Notes: generated by a model from the sequence alone, not told the origin. Shown: positions 1-12,151, counted from the first letter of the stretch. The stretch is 64,000 nt of DNA from Buxus sempervirens (GCA_947561395.2 OX387193.1:33616255-33680254); one strand, 5' to 3'. Program-made: numbers and translations.

Positions 1-856
1 ATTTATTTTGGTCTTAAAACATCTTAATTAATCATTAAAATTGTCTAAAAATAGTTTGGAATTGAATCAGGGTTTGAAATTACGAAAATTTGCAATTTCT
101 GAATAGAGCGCCTAGGATCGCTCAGGATCGCCTCGGCGGTTTGTGGTCGGCGGTAGTTCAAAACAGGACGCCGACGATAAGTCTTCCAGCGGTCTAAGAT
201 TTATAACTAGCGCCGAGGATCGCCGAGTACCGTCGAGGTCGGCAGTCTCCCAAAAACGAACAGAAACAGTTTTAAATCATGATTTTTCTCGTTCAATCTC
301 ATTCTATCATACATATAACATTGATAGTAAACTAAATACATCAATAGATCATATAAAAACATGCTTTTGTGATTAAACGAACATAAATACCAAAAACGAA
401 CGAAAACAATGTCACCTACCTCTTTTCCACGATTGTTTCTCCTTCTCTCTCTAAACAATGATTCTCACCGGCGCGAGGTAACCCCTGGACGATGAAGAAC
501 ACAAAACCAGCACCTTTCCTCCTCCTTCTTCCTCCTCAGTCGCTCGGTTTCAAGTTTGTCGCTTGCGGCTGAAGCATACGAACGAAAATACAATCGTATG
601 TGTTTAGGTTATTTAATTGGTATATATATACTCTTTGATCACATGCATCTCACATACAAACTTTCCTATACACACTGCCCAATTAGAACACATACCTCGA
701 TATCTCATGATCGATGGTCAGATCAGCGTCCAACTCTGGATCTCCACTAATTATATCATCCCCTATAATAATAAAATATTTCCATCAATTATAACTCTCA
801 AGAATATTACTTATTAATTTATTTTATTATTTAAGGAAAATTCGGGGTTTTACAGT
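1..856 (-). mobile_element. LTR-R: probable Tekay/Del-like LTR, 5' part, reverse strand
   Basis: Read on the minus strand, position 856 begins TGTAAAACCCCGAA, the usual start of the long LTRs in this window. The rest runs off the left edge. A purine-rich leader (about 425-540 on the minus strand) is followed by a donor-like AG/GTAGGT near 419. GC-rich repeated words (CGCC, GGCGG, GATCGC) lie at 108-235. No coding region is seen. The short reading frames here look like chance. The family is inferred from the terminus and layout only. The element could be solo or part of a larger copy outside the window. Confidence 0.45.
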
Positions 857-1685
857 AGTTAATTTCCAAAAAGGTGATTTTAGCCCGGAGTGAACCACCA
901 AGTGTTTTTATTCAAATCCAACCTACGTATAAGCTAGAATTACATGTCAAGGAAGTGTCCCAACTAGAAGTGTCTCAAAATTCCAAATAACAAGGACTTT
1001 GGGTACGTTTTACCAAGGAAGGCTTTACAAAAAGTTTCTGTCCCAGATTCTCACAGAAGTAGGATAAATTGGATTCCGTCACTTCGAGCACCTTCCAATA
1101 AATCTTTAGAGATAGAAATCAAGAACCAAGACCCAGTTGTACAAGAATCAAAGAATTAAGGCATAGGTTGCCCAAATGAGTCCTGAAAAGTGGAATTTCT
1201 GGTAAAGCCAACCCTTTACCATTGAGCTTTATAGTGAGTACACCCCACTGGATATGATGGGCTTTGGCCTGGAATTTGGCACAAGACATGGAGGGCATTA
1301 GTCTGTAGTAAATTGGAAGATACACAGGGCATTGGCTCATATTGATTTGCATAACCTTAAAGGCAGTAGCCCATGGATAATGACTCAAGAAATGAAAGGG
1401 ACAATGGCCCTATGGCATTGGTATATAAACCATGAATAAAAGAGGGCAGTGGTCCATGTTTATTGATAGTGAATGGAGGGCAGTGGCCCAGAATCCACGA
1501 GAAATGAATAAGGGCTTAGCCGAATAATGACTCGGGTAAGGCCATAGGCTACCCTTGAGATCTGGCATGCCTGAGTGCAATGAACCACATGATAACTTTA
1601 GAGCAACATTACCATTGTTAATACTATATGAGTAGGATTGTTTATACACATACTCCATGGCCAAGGGCCATTGCTACGGTTCCTG

Positions 1686-2060
1686 TTGTACCGTGTTGTT
1701 TCGGCACCATGTGTAATCGGTGGCTGATGCCCATTCACTATGTGTAATTAGCAATGGATGTATATATTGTTCCGACACCATGTGTAATCGGTGGCTGATG
1801 CCCATGTGCTATGTGTATTCAGCAATGGATGCATACGTCATGTGAAATCGGCGTAGATGCCTAGCCACCATGTGTAATCGGTGAAGCTAGATGGATGTGT
1901 GTTGTTGTTGATGTTTTCGATGGTATTGTGATACCACTCCATTTACTATTGGGTAATCATCTAAGGATATTTATACGACATATGTAACCAAAGTATTAGA
2001 TGCTTACGTCATGTGAAATCGGCGTAGATCCCTAGCCACCACATGTAATCGGTGAAGCTA
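1686..2060 (+). repeat. Degenerate tandem repeat inside LTR-P
   Basis: Units built on CACCATGTGTAATCGGTGG and GCTGATGCCCAT recur with irregular spacing. They are the reverse complement of the 69-75 bp array in LTR-A (28137-28425), so the array is an ancestral part of this LTR family rather than a local expansion. Confidence 0.75.
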
Positions 2061-2274
2061 GATGGGGATAACGATTATGTATAGTATGATACCAAACCAC
2101 CTACATAACCATTGGTGAGATTGGATGAAAGACTGTATTAAATGCATTAACTGTACACTGACGCACAAGCATGCACCAATTTGTATGGCACTAAACTTTG
2201 ATAATTGATTTATGATTTCAAATAACCGCATGTCATGATTTAACCGATTGATATATGCCTAAACTGTGTTTTCT

Positions 2275-2338
2275 CGTGCATGCATGTGTTGCTTACTGAG
2301 ACATTCGTCTCACAGTTGCTTTACTTCTTATTTTTTAG
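2275..2338 (+). other. Predicted 3' splice module in LTR-P
   Basis: The order is GCATGCATG, then TTGCTTACTGAGA, then CATTCGTCTCAC, then a pyrimidine-rich run ending TTTTTTAG at 2338. This resembles a branch point, a pyrimidine tract and an acceptor AG. The same module lies at 20931-20998, 22951-23010, 27636-27712 (minus), 32783-32854 and, in Q, 2902-2963. Splicing is inferred, not shown. Confidence 0.5.
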
Positions 2339-2712
2339 ATCCATCGACGTCCGGTGTGCAAGACCGGGCCGGGGATAGAGGCAAAAAGAAAGCCTTTGGG
2401 TATAGAGAGGCAGAATTCTATAGGCCTTAGGATTTTCTTTTGTTTATACTTGTATAGTTTTAACTTGTAACCTTTACTTTTGAGAGGAGTGATATAGTCA
2501 CCCGTCATTTTGTAATCAACTCTCGTGTCATATTACATTTCTTATACATATAAACACACTTTGATATGCACATGTGTGAACTGCCTTATCACTTGCACTT
2601 GTTAGGAAAATTTTTTTAAATCCTTCGTATTTTTAGCAATTAATTGGCTCACTTGTCAATGTCTAGGACGGGTCGTGCCTTGGAGGGGCAGACTTGGTTC
2701 CGAGTCGTGACA

Positions 2713-3366
2713 TAAACACCCTAAATAACAAAGTGATAAGAATAAATGTATGATTGTTTATTCATAATTGAATTGTACACCTAAGCACAGATTTGCACTA
2801 TATGTCTTGCACTGAATTGTTGACACTTTAACTAGTATTTCAACTACCCGCATATCATGGTTTCTTCGGAATGATATTAGCCTAAACTATGTTTTTACCG
2901 AACATGCATGTGTTGCTTACCGAGACATTCATCTCATAAGTTGTTTTATTGTTTTGCTTTCAGAGCCGTCGACGTCCGGTGTGAAGGACCAGATTGGGGA
3001 CAGAGGAAAGGACAAGGCACCGGGGTATAGAGAGGAGGATTTTTACCGACCTACTTAGGACTTTATTTTCTTGTACATGATAGTCATATATTTTTGGACC
3101 TGTAAACCTTATAACTGAGAGGAGTGATTAGAATCCATCATTTTGTACTAGCCAAGTAGTTGTGTAAATAACTTTGTAGTCCACCACAGAATTTGTCACT
3201 TTCTTATACACTCTTATTATGCACATGCATCAACTGTATATCACTTCCACTCGTATTAGGAAAAATTTTAAATTATCCTTACTTTTACTAGGTCGAAAGA
3301 CCAGCCCGTGACGACCGGGGACAGGTGACTGCCTTGGAGAGGCAGACTTGGTTCCGGGTCGTTACA
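2713..3366 (+). mobile_element. LTR-Q: 3' end of a second Tekay/Del-like LTR
   Basis: This is a diverged repeat of 2100-2712. Both have GCATGCATGTGTTGCTTAC, both have the word GACGTCCGGTGTG after the AG, and both end in a GGTTCCGNGTCGTNACA-type terminus (here at 3366). The simplest reading is that P inserted into Q and this is Q's right flank; a tandem arrangement is the alternative. Q in turn sits inside the Athila LTR, whose sequence resumes at 3367. The acceptor-like CAG is at 2961-2963. Confidence 0.55.
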
Positions 3367-3560
3367 CTAGAACTCATTCATATTTGATTTCTCACTTTTG
3401 AATTTAGTAATTTATTTCTATTTTATCATTTTGGAAATTTGTCATTGAGATTTGGAATTGTCTAAATAATATAGGAAATTTGGTTAATTGGTATTTGAAT
3501 CTCCTCCTTGTGGATACGACCCATATATTTGTGGTAGTGTCCAAATTGGCAATTTTTTTT

Positions 3561-3576
3561 GTGCTGTTGCTAGGGA
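3561..3576 (+). other. Athila primer-binding site
   Basis: GTGCTGTTGCTAGGGA resembles the Athila primer site (GCGCCGTTGCCGGGGA, tRNA-Asp type) with transitions expected from methylated-C decay. It follows the LTR block containing CTCCTCCTTGTGGATACGAC, which is characteristic of Athila LTR ends. Confidence 0.65.
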
Positions 3577-4200
3577 GAATTGTTTTCGATATCAATAAAA
3601 ATTTTCCTGCATTACTTTAGACTTTATTGTTTGGTTTTTCTATTTTTGCTATTGTGTTTGGTTTGTTTAGTTTTTGTGTTTTAAGCTTTGTGCTTTTGTG
3701 TTTCGTGTTGTTTTTCTGTGTTATAATTGCATGTTTAGTAGGTCTATAGGAGTTTAATTAGTATAGTAGAAGTTTTGTGATCAATTCTAGATTTGAAGAG
3801 TTGATTTGTGATTCAAGGGCAGTTTGGTCATTTTGTCAAATTTGCTTTATCAAATTTGTTGAAAATTGGTGGGTCGCTTGGAAATGACGTGGGGAACAAA
3901 ACTCAATGCTATGCCATGACCTACGCCACGTTTCGGCCAAATTCCTTCATCTAGGCCCTTAAGTTAACAAATTTGTTGTTTTAGGAAAGAATTGATTGTT
4001 TTCGTTCAGGGGTTAGGAAAATTCATTTTGTTCTGGATTTTTGCCAATATTCTTAATTTGATTTATATTTTCAGAAATTGAAGTTATCTCAAATCTTTCC
4101 ATTTTTTGGAAAAAAAGTTTTTCTTTCTTTCTATTTGTAGTTCTTTTTGTTTCTTATTAAATTGTGTTTCTTACCTTCATTGCCTTACTGATATTAATGT

Positions 4201-5576
4201 ATGCCATGTAACAGTGAACTAATTGAGCTTTTTGATCTAGAAATTAAGAGAACCTTTCATACATTAAGGAGAATACAAAGGTTGGAGCTAGAACAAGAAC
4301 AAACAGTAGCTATGGTAGAGGATCAGAATCAGAGATTGTTACGAGATTATGCCATGCTAAATGTTAATGGAGCTCAAACTAGCATAATGAGACCTACAGT
4401 TAATGCAAATAACTTTGAGATTAAGCCTGGTCTCATTCAGATGGTGTAGCATGAGCAATTTGGAGGAGGACCTACAGAAGATCCAAATGCACACCTTTCT
4501 AATTTCTTAGAGATCTGTGATACCATCAACATGAATGGAGTTAGTGAGGATGCTATTCGGCTTAGACTTTTTCCATTTTCTTTTAAGGGACAAAGCCAAG
4601 GTTTTGTTGAATTCCAAGGCACCTAACTCTTTCACCACTTGGAATGCATTGTCATAAGCTTTTTTGAGTAAGTATTTTCCCCCAAGTAAGACTGCTAAAC
4701 TTAGAAATGATATTACTAGTTTTGTTCAATTTGATGGTGAATCTTTGCATAAAGCTTGGGAAAGATTTAAGGATTTGCAGAGGAAATGTCCACATCATGG
4801 TCTTCCTAATTGGCTGATTGTACAGACTTTTTACAATGGATTAACACATTCAGTTAGGATTACCATAGATGCAGCTACATGTGGTACTTTAATGGGTAAG
4901 TCATCAGAAGATGCATATGAGTTGTTAGAAGAGATGGCTTCTAATAATTACCAGTGGTTTAATGAAAGAGGTATGCCTAAGAAAGTTCAAGGTATGCATG
5001 ATGTAGATGGTATGAACATGTTAAATGAAAAAGGTTGACTCTTTGGTAAAGATTTTTGGTAAATTGGGTAATTGGAATGCTGATTCTAGTCCTGTGTTGA
5101 GTTGTGATTGGTGTGGAGGAGCTCACATGAGTTCTGATTGTATGTAGGTAGAGCAAGCTCAATTTGTTTCTAATTTTAACAGGCAGTAGCAACAGAACAA
5201 TCCTTATTCCAACACATACAACCCAGGATGGAGGAATCATCCAAATTTCTCATGGAATGATCAAGGTAACCAAGGTAGCAGTTCTAGACCATTCATACCT
5301 TCTGGTTTCCAACAAAGATCATCTCAACCAGAAAGTAAGCAATCTTGGGAGATAGCTATTGAGAAGTTAGCCAATGCCACTTCGGAGAGGTTTGAGAAGT
5401 TGGAAGCAAAAGTTGACCAGTTAGCTAATTCCAACAGAAATGTGAAGATGCAGTTGGGGCAGTTAGATTATTCCATAAATTCTAGAGGACAAGGCAGTTT
5501 GCCTAGTAAGACAGAGGTTAATCCCAAAGAGCATTACAGGGCAGTCAATTTGAGAAGTGGTAAGCAACTTGGTTAG
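4201..5576 (+). pseudogene. gag: Athila gag region
   Basis: The region resembles the Athila/Tat capsid-type Gag. Readable parts include the block around FVQFDGESLHKAWERFKDLQ followed by RKCPHHGLPNWLIVQTFYNG (about 4720-4845), and a zinc-knuckle-like CDWCGGAHMSSDC (about 5104-5143), which in the family binds RNA. A lysine- and glutamine-rich tail leads into the protease region. It is a fossil, not expected to make protein. Confidence 0.8.
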
Positions 5577-5591
5577 GTAAGTGGTAATACT

Positions 5592-6527
5592 GTGGTTGGG
5601 GATAAAGCAGATCAGGAAGAGGTGAATAACAAGGCCAGTGAAGAGGTTGATGACCCAGCTAAGACACCATCCCTACTACCACCTGTTGAACCTTATGTTC
5701 CTCCCATTCCTTTTCCTCAAAGACTTAAGCAGAATAAAATTGATCAACAATTTGAAAATTTTTTGAAAGTGTTTAGGAAACTTCACATTAATATTCCTTT
5801 TGCAGATGCCTTAGCACAGATTCTTGCTTATACAAGGTTCTTAAAGGATATCATGTCCAAGAAGAGTAAATTGGAAGATTTTGAGACCATTGCCTTGACA
5901 GAGGAATGTAGTGCTATTATCCAAAATAAACGTCCACCAAAGCTAAGAGATCCAGGAAGTTTTTCTATCCCTTGTACTATTGGTGATCTTAATTTTTCTA
6001 GATCTTTGTGTGACTTAGGTGTTAGTGTTTCACTAATGCCTTTATCTGTTTCCAGGAAGCTTGGGTTACAGGAGTTGAAGCCTACTACCATATCATTGCA
6101 GTTGACTGATTGATCAGTGAAATATCCTTTGGGAATTCTTGAGAATGTGCTGATCAAGGTGAAAAAGTCTAGCATTCCTGTTGACTTTGTTGTTTTAGAG
6201 ATGGAAGAAGACACAAAGATCCCTATCATTTTGAGTAGGCCTTTTCTGGCCACAACTGGTGCAATCATAGATGTAAAAAATGGTAAATTGACCTTGAATG
6301 TTGGTGAAGAAGAGGTAGAATTTAATTTATTTGAATCTGCTAAATACCTTTCTTTTACTGACCATGTTTTTAGAATTGATGTGGTAGATGAGTCAATCAG
6401 AGAGGTTTTTAGGGCTGAAAATACTAAAGAACCTCTTGAGAAGTGTTTAGTGAGTGCAGGGACAAGTAAAGATGATAATGTGGAGGTGACAGAAGTAGCA
6501 TGTGCTTTAGAGGCTACAGGTCCTTGA
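5592..6527 (+). pseudogene. Athila protease region
   Basis: After a proline-rich linker (PPVEPYVPPIPFPQRLKQNK, near 5690-5750) comes an aspartic-protease-like fold with RDPGSFSIPCTIGD and SLCDLGVSVSLMPLSV (about 5945-6050), then IPIILSRPFLATTGAIIDV (about 6220-6275), the hydrophobic strand typical of retroviral-type proteases. In the family this enzyme cleaves the Gag-Pol polyprotein. The copy is broken. Confidence 0.8.
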
Positions 6528-6593
6528 CTGAAGCGAAGAGGTATTCATTTTGAGGACTTAGGAAAAGGTAAGACACTTCCTCCTCCTTCTAAT

Positions 6594-8160
6594 GTGCAAG
6601 CACCAGTTATTGAGTTGAAACAATTACCCTCACATCTAAGGTATGCTTTTTTAGGTGAGAATGATACCTTGCCTATGATTATGAGTGATTCTTTATCTGA
6701 TGTTCAACTTGATAAATTGCTACGTGTTTTGAGATTGAGAAAGAAAGCCATAGGTTGGACTATATCATACCTTAAAGGAATTAGCCCTTCATTGTGTATG
6801 CATAGGATTCTAATGGAGGATAACCATAAACCTGTTGTTGAAAATTAGAGAAAGTTGAATCCTAACATGAAAGAAGTAGTGAGAGTTGAAGTTCTAAAAT
6901 GGTTAGATGCAGGGATTATTTATCCTATATCTGATAGTTCATGGATTAGTCCAGTGCATGTAGTACCTAAAAAGGATGGGATGACTGTGGTGCATAATGA
7001 AAATAATGAATTAATTCCCACTAGGACAGTAACTAGATGGAGAGTCTGCATAGATTATATGAAACTTAATAGTGCTATCTGTAAGGATCATTTCCCTTTA
7101 CCTTTTCTTGATCAAGTGCTTGAGAGACTTTCTAGGTATAACTATTATTGTTTTTTAGATGGTTATTTAGGGTATAACCAGATTCCTATCTTCCTAGAAG
7201 ACCAAGAAAAGACCACTTTTACTTGTTCATATGGTACTTTTGCATTCTGTAGGATTCCTTTTGGTTTGTGCAATGCACCTGCTACATTCCAGCATTGCAT
7301 GATGGCTATCTTCTCTGATTTTGTTGAGAAGATCATGGAGATTTTCAAGGATGATTTTTCTGTTTTTGGATCTTCTTTTGATAGCTTTTTAAATAACTTA
7401 TCCTTTATTTTACAATGTTGTGAGGAGACCAACCTGGTATTGAATTGGGAAAAATGTCACTTCATGGTACAGGAAGGTATTGTTTTAGGCCACAAAGTGT
7501 TAGAAAGAGGTATTGAGGTGGATCGAGTAAAGATAGAAGTTATTGAAAAACTGCCACCACCGACCAATGTAAAGGGAGTTAGAAGTTTCCTTGGTCATGC
7601 AGGGTTTTATTGGCGTTTTATCAAAGAATTTTCTAAAATCTCTAAACCTCTTTGTAATTTGTTGAATAAAGATGTTGTGTTTAATTTTGATAGTAATTGT
7701 TTGAATGCTTTCAACAGGTTGAAGCAAGAGTTGGTGTCAGCACCATTTATGGTAGCCCCAGATTGGAGTTTATCTTTTGAGTTGATGTGTGATGCTAGTG
7801 ATTTTGCTTTGGGAGCTATTCTTGGGTAGAGAAAAGATAAGAAGTTGCATGTTATTTATTATGCTAGTAAAGTTTTAAATAATGCACAATTGAATTATGC
7901 AACTACTGAAAAAGAAATTGTTGGCTGTTGTGTTTGCTTTTGACAAGTTTCCTTCTTACCTTGTAGGTTCCAAGGTGATCGTTTATACAGATCATTCAGC
8001 AATAAAATATCTGCTGCAAAAGAAAGTTGCCAAACCACGTCTGATTCGTTGGGTGTTATTGCTTTAAGAGTTTGATCTTGAAATTCAAGACAAGAAAGGC
8101 ATGGAGAGCGTGGTGGCAGATCACTTGTCTAGATTGGAAGGGCAGTCAAGAGTAGAACAA
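6594..8160 (+). pseudogene. Athila reverse transcriptase and RNase H region
   Basis: RT blocks run from LKWLDAGIIYPISDSSWISP (about 6893) through YGTFAFCRIPFGLCNAPATF (about 7230) to the DDFSVFG catalytic block (about 7350) and the thumb (VRSFLGHAGFYWRFIKEFSK, about 7580). An RNase H segment follows (FELMCDASDFALGAILG, then [13 protein letters not shown] and [11 protein letters not shown]), ending in the ADHLSRLE motif near 8120. In the family these copy the genomic RNA into DNA. The copy is broken and old. Confidence 0.85.
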
Positions 8161-8470
8161 GTGCCCATTAATGAAATCTTTCCAGATGAGCAGTTGTTTT
8201 CAGTGTCAATCATTCCATGGTATGTAAATTTGGTTAATTATTTGGTGAGTGGCATTCTTTCCCCTGATTTGAGTTATCAATACAAAAAGAAATTCTTTTG
8301 GGATGTCAAGCATTATTTTTGGGAAGAACCACTACTTTATAAACATTGTGCAGATGGGATGATTAGAAGATGTATACCCCAGGATGAGATTTAGGATATT
8401 CTTAACCATTGTCATTCCTTAGAGTGTGGTGGACATTTCAGTACCTCCAAAACAGTTGCAAAGGTATGGC
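8161..8470 (+). pseudogene. Start of Athila integrase region
   Basis: Downstream of ADHLSRLE the sequence has the pre-integrase block ([21 protein letters not shown]) and then HCHSLECGGHFSTSKTVAKV (about 8405-8465), corresponding to the HHCC zinc-binding domain. Similarity to Athila ends at about 8470, where reverse-strand copia integrase sequence takes over within a few bases. Confidence 0.75.
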
Positions 8471-9657
8471 AAAGGGTGTTTTAGGAACTATTTTAGATGG
8501 AACCTTGTTTAGGATATACACAGCAGTCCTTAAGGCCCCACTCCACATATTGAGAGGAAGATAGGAGTTGCTAATCCTACTCCTTACCATGTCCATTAAA
8601 GTCCGATTTCTTCTTTTTGCCACACCATTTTGTTGTGCCATACCGGGTATTGTATATTGTGCAACTATACCATGTTCTTATAAGAACAAAGCAAAGGGAC
8701 TAGGTCTTTGCCCATATTATGTGTATCGACCATAATATTCACCACTCCTATCAGATCTTACAATCTTGATACTTTTATCTGATTGTTTCTCTACCTCTGC
8801 CTTATAGGTTTTAAAGGCATCGAGTGCCTCAGCCTTATCATGTAAGAGGTAGAGATACATTTATCATGTATGGTCATTAATAAATGAGATGAAATAGCTA
8901 TGACCATTTTAAACATGGGGTATTGAATGGTCCACAAATATCAGTATGTATGATTCCAAGTTTCTTTGAACTCCTTTTGGCACCCTTATTGGTCTTGCTG
9001 GTTTGTTTTCCCTTTATGCAGTCCATAAAAGTACCAAAGCCAGAAAAATCAAGGGCCTTTTAGGACCCCATCATTAACTAACTTTTTTATGTGCTCTAGG
9101 GAGATATGTCCCAATCTCCTGTGCCATAAGAAAAAGTAACTTTTATTGATAATATTGCTTCCTACATTATTGTGAGATGTTGTCAGTAATGTTTGTTAAA
9201 AAACGGGATCCAGAGAGAGACTATATAAACCATTTATCAAAATACCAGAACCAATGGTAACTTTATCTTTAATTATCAGTAAAGAAGTATCTATAAACTG
9301 AAAATTAAAGCCATGAGGCACTAGTCTTGATACAAAAACTAAATTCCTATTAAAACTAGGAATATAAAAAGTCCTCTCTAAATTTAAGGTGTATCCTATA
9401 TGGAAAACGAGCCTATATGTCCCCACATCTTCCACTTTCAAATGCATTCCATTTCAGAATAGATGCTCTGAACAATTTCCTTCGGTTTCTATAGGTTGAG
9501 GAAACCCTGCAAAATAGTAGAAAAATGGATTGTAGAACCGGAGTCAATACACTAAGTGTTATCATTCTTAAAGGAATTAATATAACATACATAAGATTGG
9601 AGATTACCTTCTCTCTTCTTGATCCATTTATGATATATAGGGCAATTCTTCTTTAAA

Positions 9658-9691
<34 letters not shown>

Positions 9692-10049
9692 GCAGAAAAA
9701 ACACTTAGGTTGTACCTTATCACCACTTTTCTTCATTGGCGCCTTTTTGCCTTGCCTTTCTAGAGGACCAGTCGAACACCTTTTAGGTTGTCCTTTCTTT
9801 TGAAAAGCTAGATGAACACTCTCTAGCTTTTCTTTGTTCAACCTTCCTCTTGAATACACATGGCCAGAAGCTCATTGATTGACTATTTAGCTTTATGTAT
9901 GTTATAAGAGATCTTGAATGGCCTCTACTGACTAGGAACAGACTAAAGAATATGTCAAACCAAAAAGGATTCAGATATCTCCATGTCCAATGATTTAAGT
10001 TGGGCAGCAATGTCCCTAAGTTCCATAATATGCTCTCACATACCAATCA
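8471..10049 (-). pseudogene. Copia retrotransposon fragment: integrase to gag
   Basis: Reading leftwards on the minus strand from 10049 there is gag, a zinc-knuckle-like segment (about 9690-9720, KCFFCK), a protease/pre-integrase block (9196-9447, with FYIPSFNRNLVFVSRLV and a typical copia GILINGLYSL) and late integrase (8438-8641, QQNGVAKRRNRTLMDMVRS, LNKVPSK). RT, RNase H and the 3' LTR are not present in the window. Gag similarity stops at 10049 and resumes at 33306, which marks the insertion of LTR-E, and again at 53531 beyond Ogre-A. The copy is broken, with many breaks, and is among the oldest layers here. Confidence 0.85.
9665..9691. repeat. Poly-T tract of 27
   Basis: An uninterrupted run of 27 T lies within the copia fragment beside the zinc-knuckle codons. 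It is a likely length-variable and assembly-error-prone site. Confidence 0.9.
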
Positions 10050-10499
10050 TATAAAAACCCCGACAAGGATTATACCTTAATTATTAAGTTTAATTACTTA
10101 AAGTGTGATTATTAGACTAATTAAGTACTTGTGTTATGAAGGTGAGGTGGTCATGCTTAAGGATTTGGGGAAATCAAATGGAACTTTATTGAAGGTTACT
10201 AAGGTAAGATTAGTTAAGGTTATTTCTCAATTTCAATTGGCTAAGATACCCTCCAATTAGTTCTAGTGAATTTGAAATCAAATTATGAAAAAAATTAAAG
10301 TTAAATGTGAAAATTTTGCCTTGACGTGTGAACCTTGAATTGCGCTTTGAACTAAATCCTGTAGAAACCCTTTGATAAAGGCTTAACACCTGAACGTCCA
10401 ATTTTAACGTTTGCACGTCCAATACAAAATTTCCAGATTTCTTGTTTTGAGCCCAAACTCAATTTGCAATACTTCTAGATCATTCTTGAACACTCATTA

Positions 10500-10676
10500 A
10501 CATCAATTTGAGCCAAGTATACCTAAAGCACACCCCAAAGTGAACCTAGTGTGCACCCTTTCATGTATATCTCTCTAAGTATACCCAAGGTACTTCTCAA
10601 GTGTACCTAAAGTATCTTCTAATAATATTCAAAGAACCTTTCAAGTATACCCAAGGTATAGTATACCCAAGGTACC
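10500..10676 (+). repeat. LTR-E minisatellite, first segment
   Basis: Short units of roughly 18-22 bp on the theme AAGTRTACCYAAAGTA and CCAAGGTACC repeat here, continue at 26883-27257 and finish at 30569-30690. The three segments are one array in the U3 part of LTR-E, upstream of its TATA box, split by two later insertions. Confidence 0.8.
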
Positions 10677-11496
10677 TATGCGCGCGTCCGAACGGCAGAG
10701 CACACGTAGGCTTGAACTCGAGGCGCACTGGGGTGCGTGTCCCTCTTTTGGGACATTCGGGATTTTGGAGTCACCACTACTTGATGGGGTGCAGGCAGAC
10801 ACCTGGGTGCTTAGGTTTGTATATTAGACGGTCTCTGGCTTGAGATTCTGTGTAAGCTCTTGGTTACGGTCTGGGAAGTCTGAAAACACCTCGGTCCGCC
10901 TCGTCGGATGACGGGTCCCACGGGTTTCCCTGGTTTGAATCAACTTTATTTTTGGTCCACTCACCAAATTCCTACTCAAATATGCAATACTTTAAGTCTG
11001 TGGGGACCACTTGAATGGTATGGGTCCTTTCCTTTTATTTGATTTTATCTTTGTTATTTAAGGTGATGTGGGTCTGGAGTGGGCCCCATTGGAAGGCCCA
11101 CGGGATGCCAAGTTGGGCTTAAGTCAAGCCCAAGTCCCATTTGGGGTTACATTGCGCAACCCCCTTTTTGGGATTGGTTTATTTGATTTGGAGGTTATTT
11201 AAACATGCAAAATAATTATTGATGGGTTTAGATTTTTAAATGGGCCTATTGGGCTTTGAAGGAGGCCCAAAGACTTAACCAAATTGCCCTTGAAGCTCAA
11301 CCTTGGAATGGGCTTGGTGTTAGGCAAGACGGGTGCGGGCCTCGTTGGAAGGTCCATAAGGAGGTCTTATTGGGCTCTGGCGGGCCCAAGTCTTATGAGA
11401 GGGCCTCAGGTTGCCCAGAGGCCCAAATGGATTAATGTTACTTGATTAGATTAGATTAAACTTGCTTAAACCCGAGAAAACAGACTTTTTAATTTC

Positions 11497-11600
11497 CTAG
11501 GGTGCTGCTTGCACATTAGGTGCGGGCAGGCCTTGCCCACACTGTATGTGTGGGCGAGACCTGTCCGCTCTATGTTTGCGGGCAGGGCCTAGGGAGCAGA
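11497..11600. repeat. Palindromic word cluster, transcribed part of the Ogre-B LTR
   Basis: Three successive inverted words lie here: TGCAC..GTGCGGGCAG, then TTGCCCACAC..GTGTGGGCGA, then CCTGTCCGC..GCGGGCAGG. Each has a loop of 5-9 bases. They share the motif of the upstream cluster at 12842-13190 but not the TATCCGG word of Ogre-A. Confidence 0.7.
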
Positions 11601-12137
11601 AAAAGCCATTTTTGAGTCGGGAAGCCAAGAGCCCCTTCTCCAGTGAGTCTAGGGTCATTCGTGGGTCACTGTGTTGACCCACAATGGCTGTCTAACCTCC
11701 ATTTTTAGTAAAAAATCCAATTTTCTAGGCATTTTTTCCAAAGGGGAGGAGGGAGGAGGCTTGGGGCCTCTCCCTCTCTTCTTGTGAGTTACAGCTCACT
11801 ATTTGTAGGTGGGGAGGAGGCTCCCCACCTGGTTTCTAGCCGAAGGATAGCCCTCCCCTAAGGGAGGCACCCCATGAACCCGAGAGGTCCTTAGCGGTCA
11901 TGACCAAACCATTTACATCTAATGAACAAGCAATTCAATCATCAACCAAAATGTAGAACTTTACCTTTAACAGTGGCTAAAAGTGTGTGATGTGCTCATG
12001 CTTGCATGCAAAGGAGATGGGACTAAAACAAGAGGGTCCTAAGCATGCTCCTAGGTGCATCATGCGTGTTCATGTGTTTAGTGGGCGTGAGGAGGTGAGG
12101 GGGGCATGCAAAACATCCTATAACAATGACTAAAATT

Positions 12138-12151
12138 GGGGGGGGGGGGGG
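12138..12151. repeat. Poly-G tract of 14
   Basis: An uninterrupted run of 14 G lies within the Ogre-B LTR. A similar run of 15 G occurs at 18281-18295 in LTR-C. Confidence 0.9.

Larger units (their letters stand above)
857..2712 (+). mobile_element. LTR-P: Tekay/Del-like LTR, 3' part
   Basis: This segment is homologous in opposite orientation to LTR-A (27258-29225). Shared blocks include the 880-960 stretch, the short tandem repeats at 1686-2060 and the 3' module at 2275-2338. It ends in GAGTCGTGACA at 2712, matching the TGTCACGACC with which LTR-A starts on the plus strand. Its 5' part is not contiguous here, apparently because LTR-R lies in it. No protein-coding capacity is seen. The reverse-strand reading frames of 80-90 codons are shared with LTR-A only as repeat sequence, not as genes. 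Confidence 0.6.
3367..8470 (+). mobile_element. Athila-lineage Ty3/gypsy retrotransposon fragment
   Basis: Parts in order are an LTR remnant (3367-3550), primer site (3561-3576), gag, protease, reverse transcriptase, RNase H and the start of integrase. Lineage is shown by the RT segment VVPKKDGMTVVHNENNELIP followed by TRTVTRWRVCIDY, an insertion typical of Athila, and by a primer site of the GCGCCGTTGCCGGGGA type. The element is broken, with roughly half a dozen or more breaks, and is old. It stops at about 8470, where a copia fragment in the opposite direction begins. No 3' LTR is present in the window. Confidence 0.88.
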
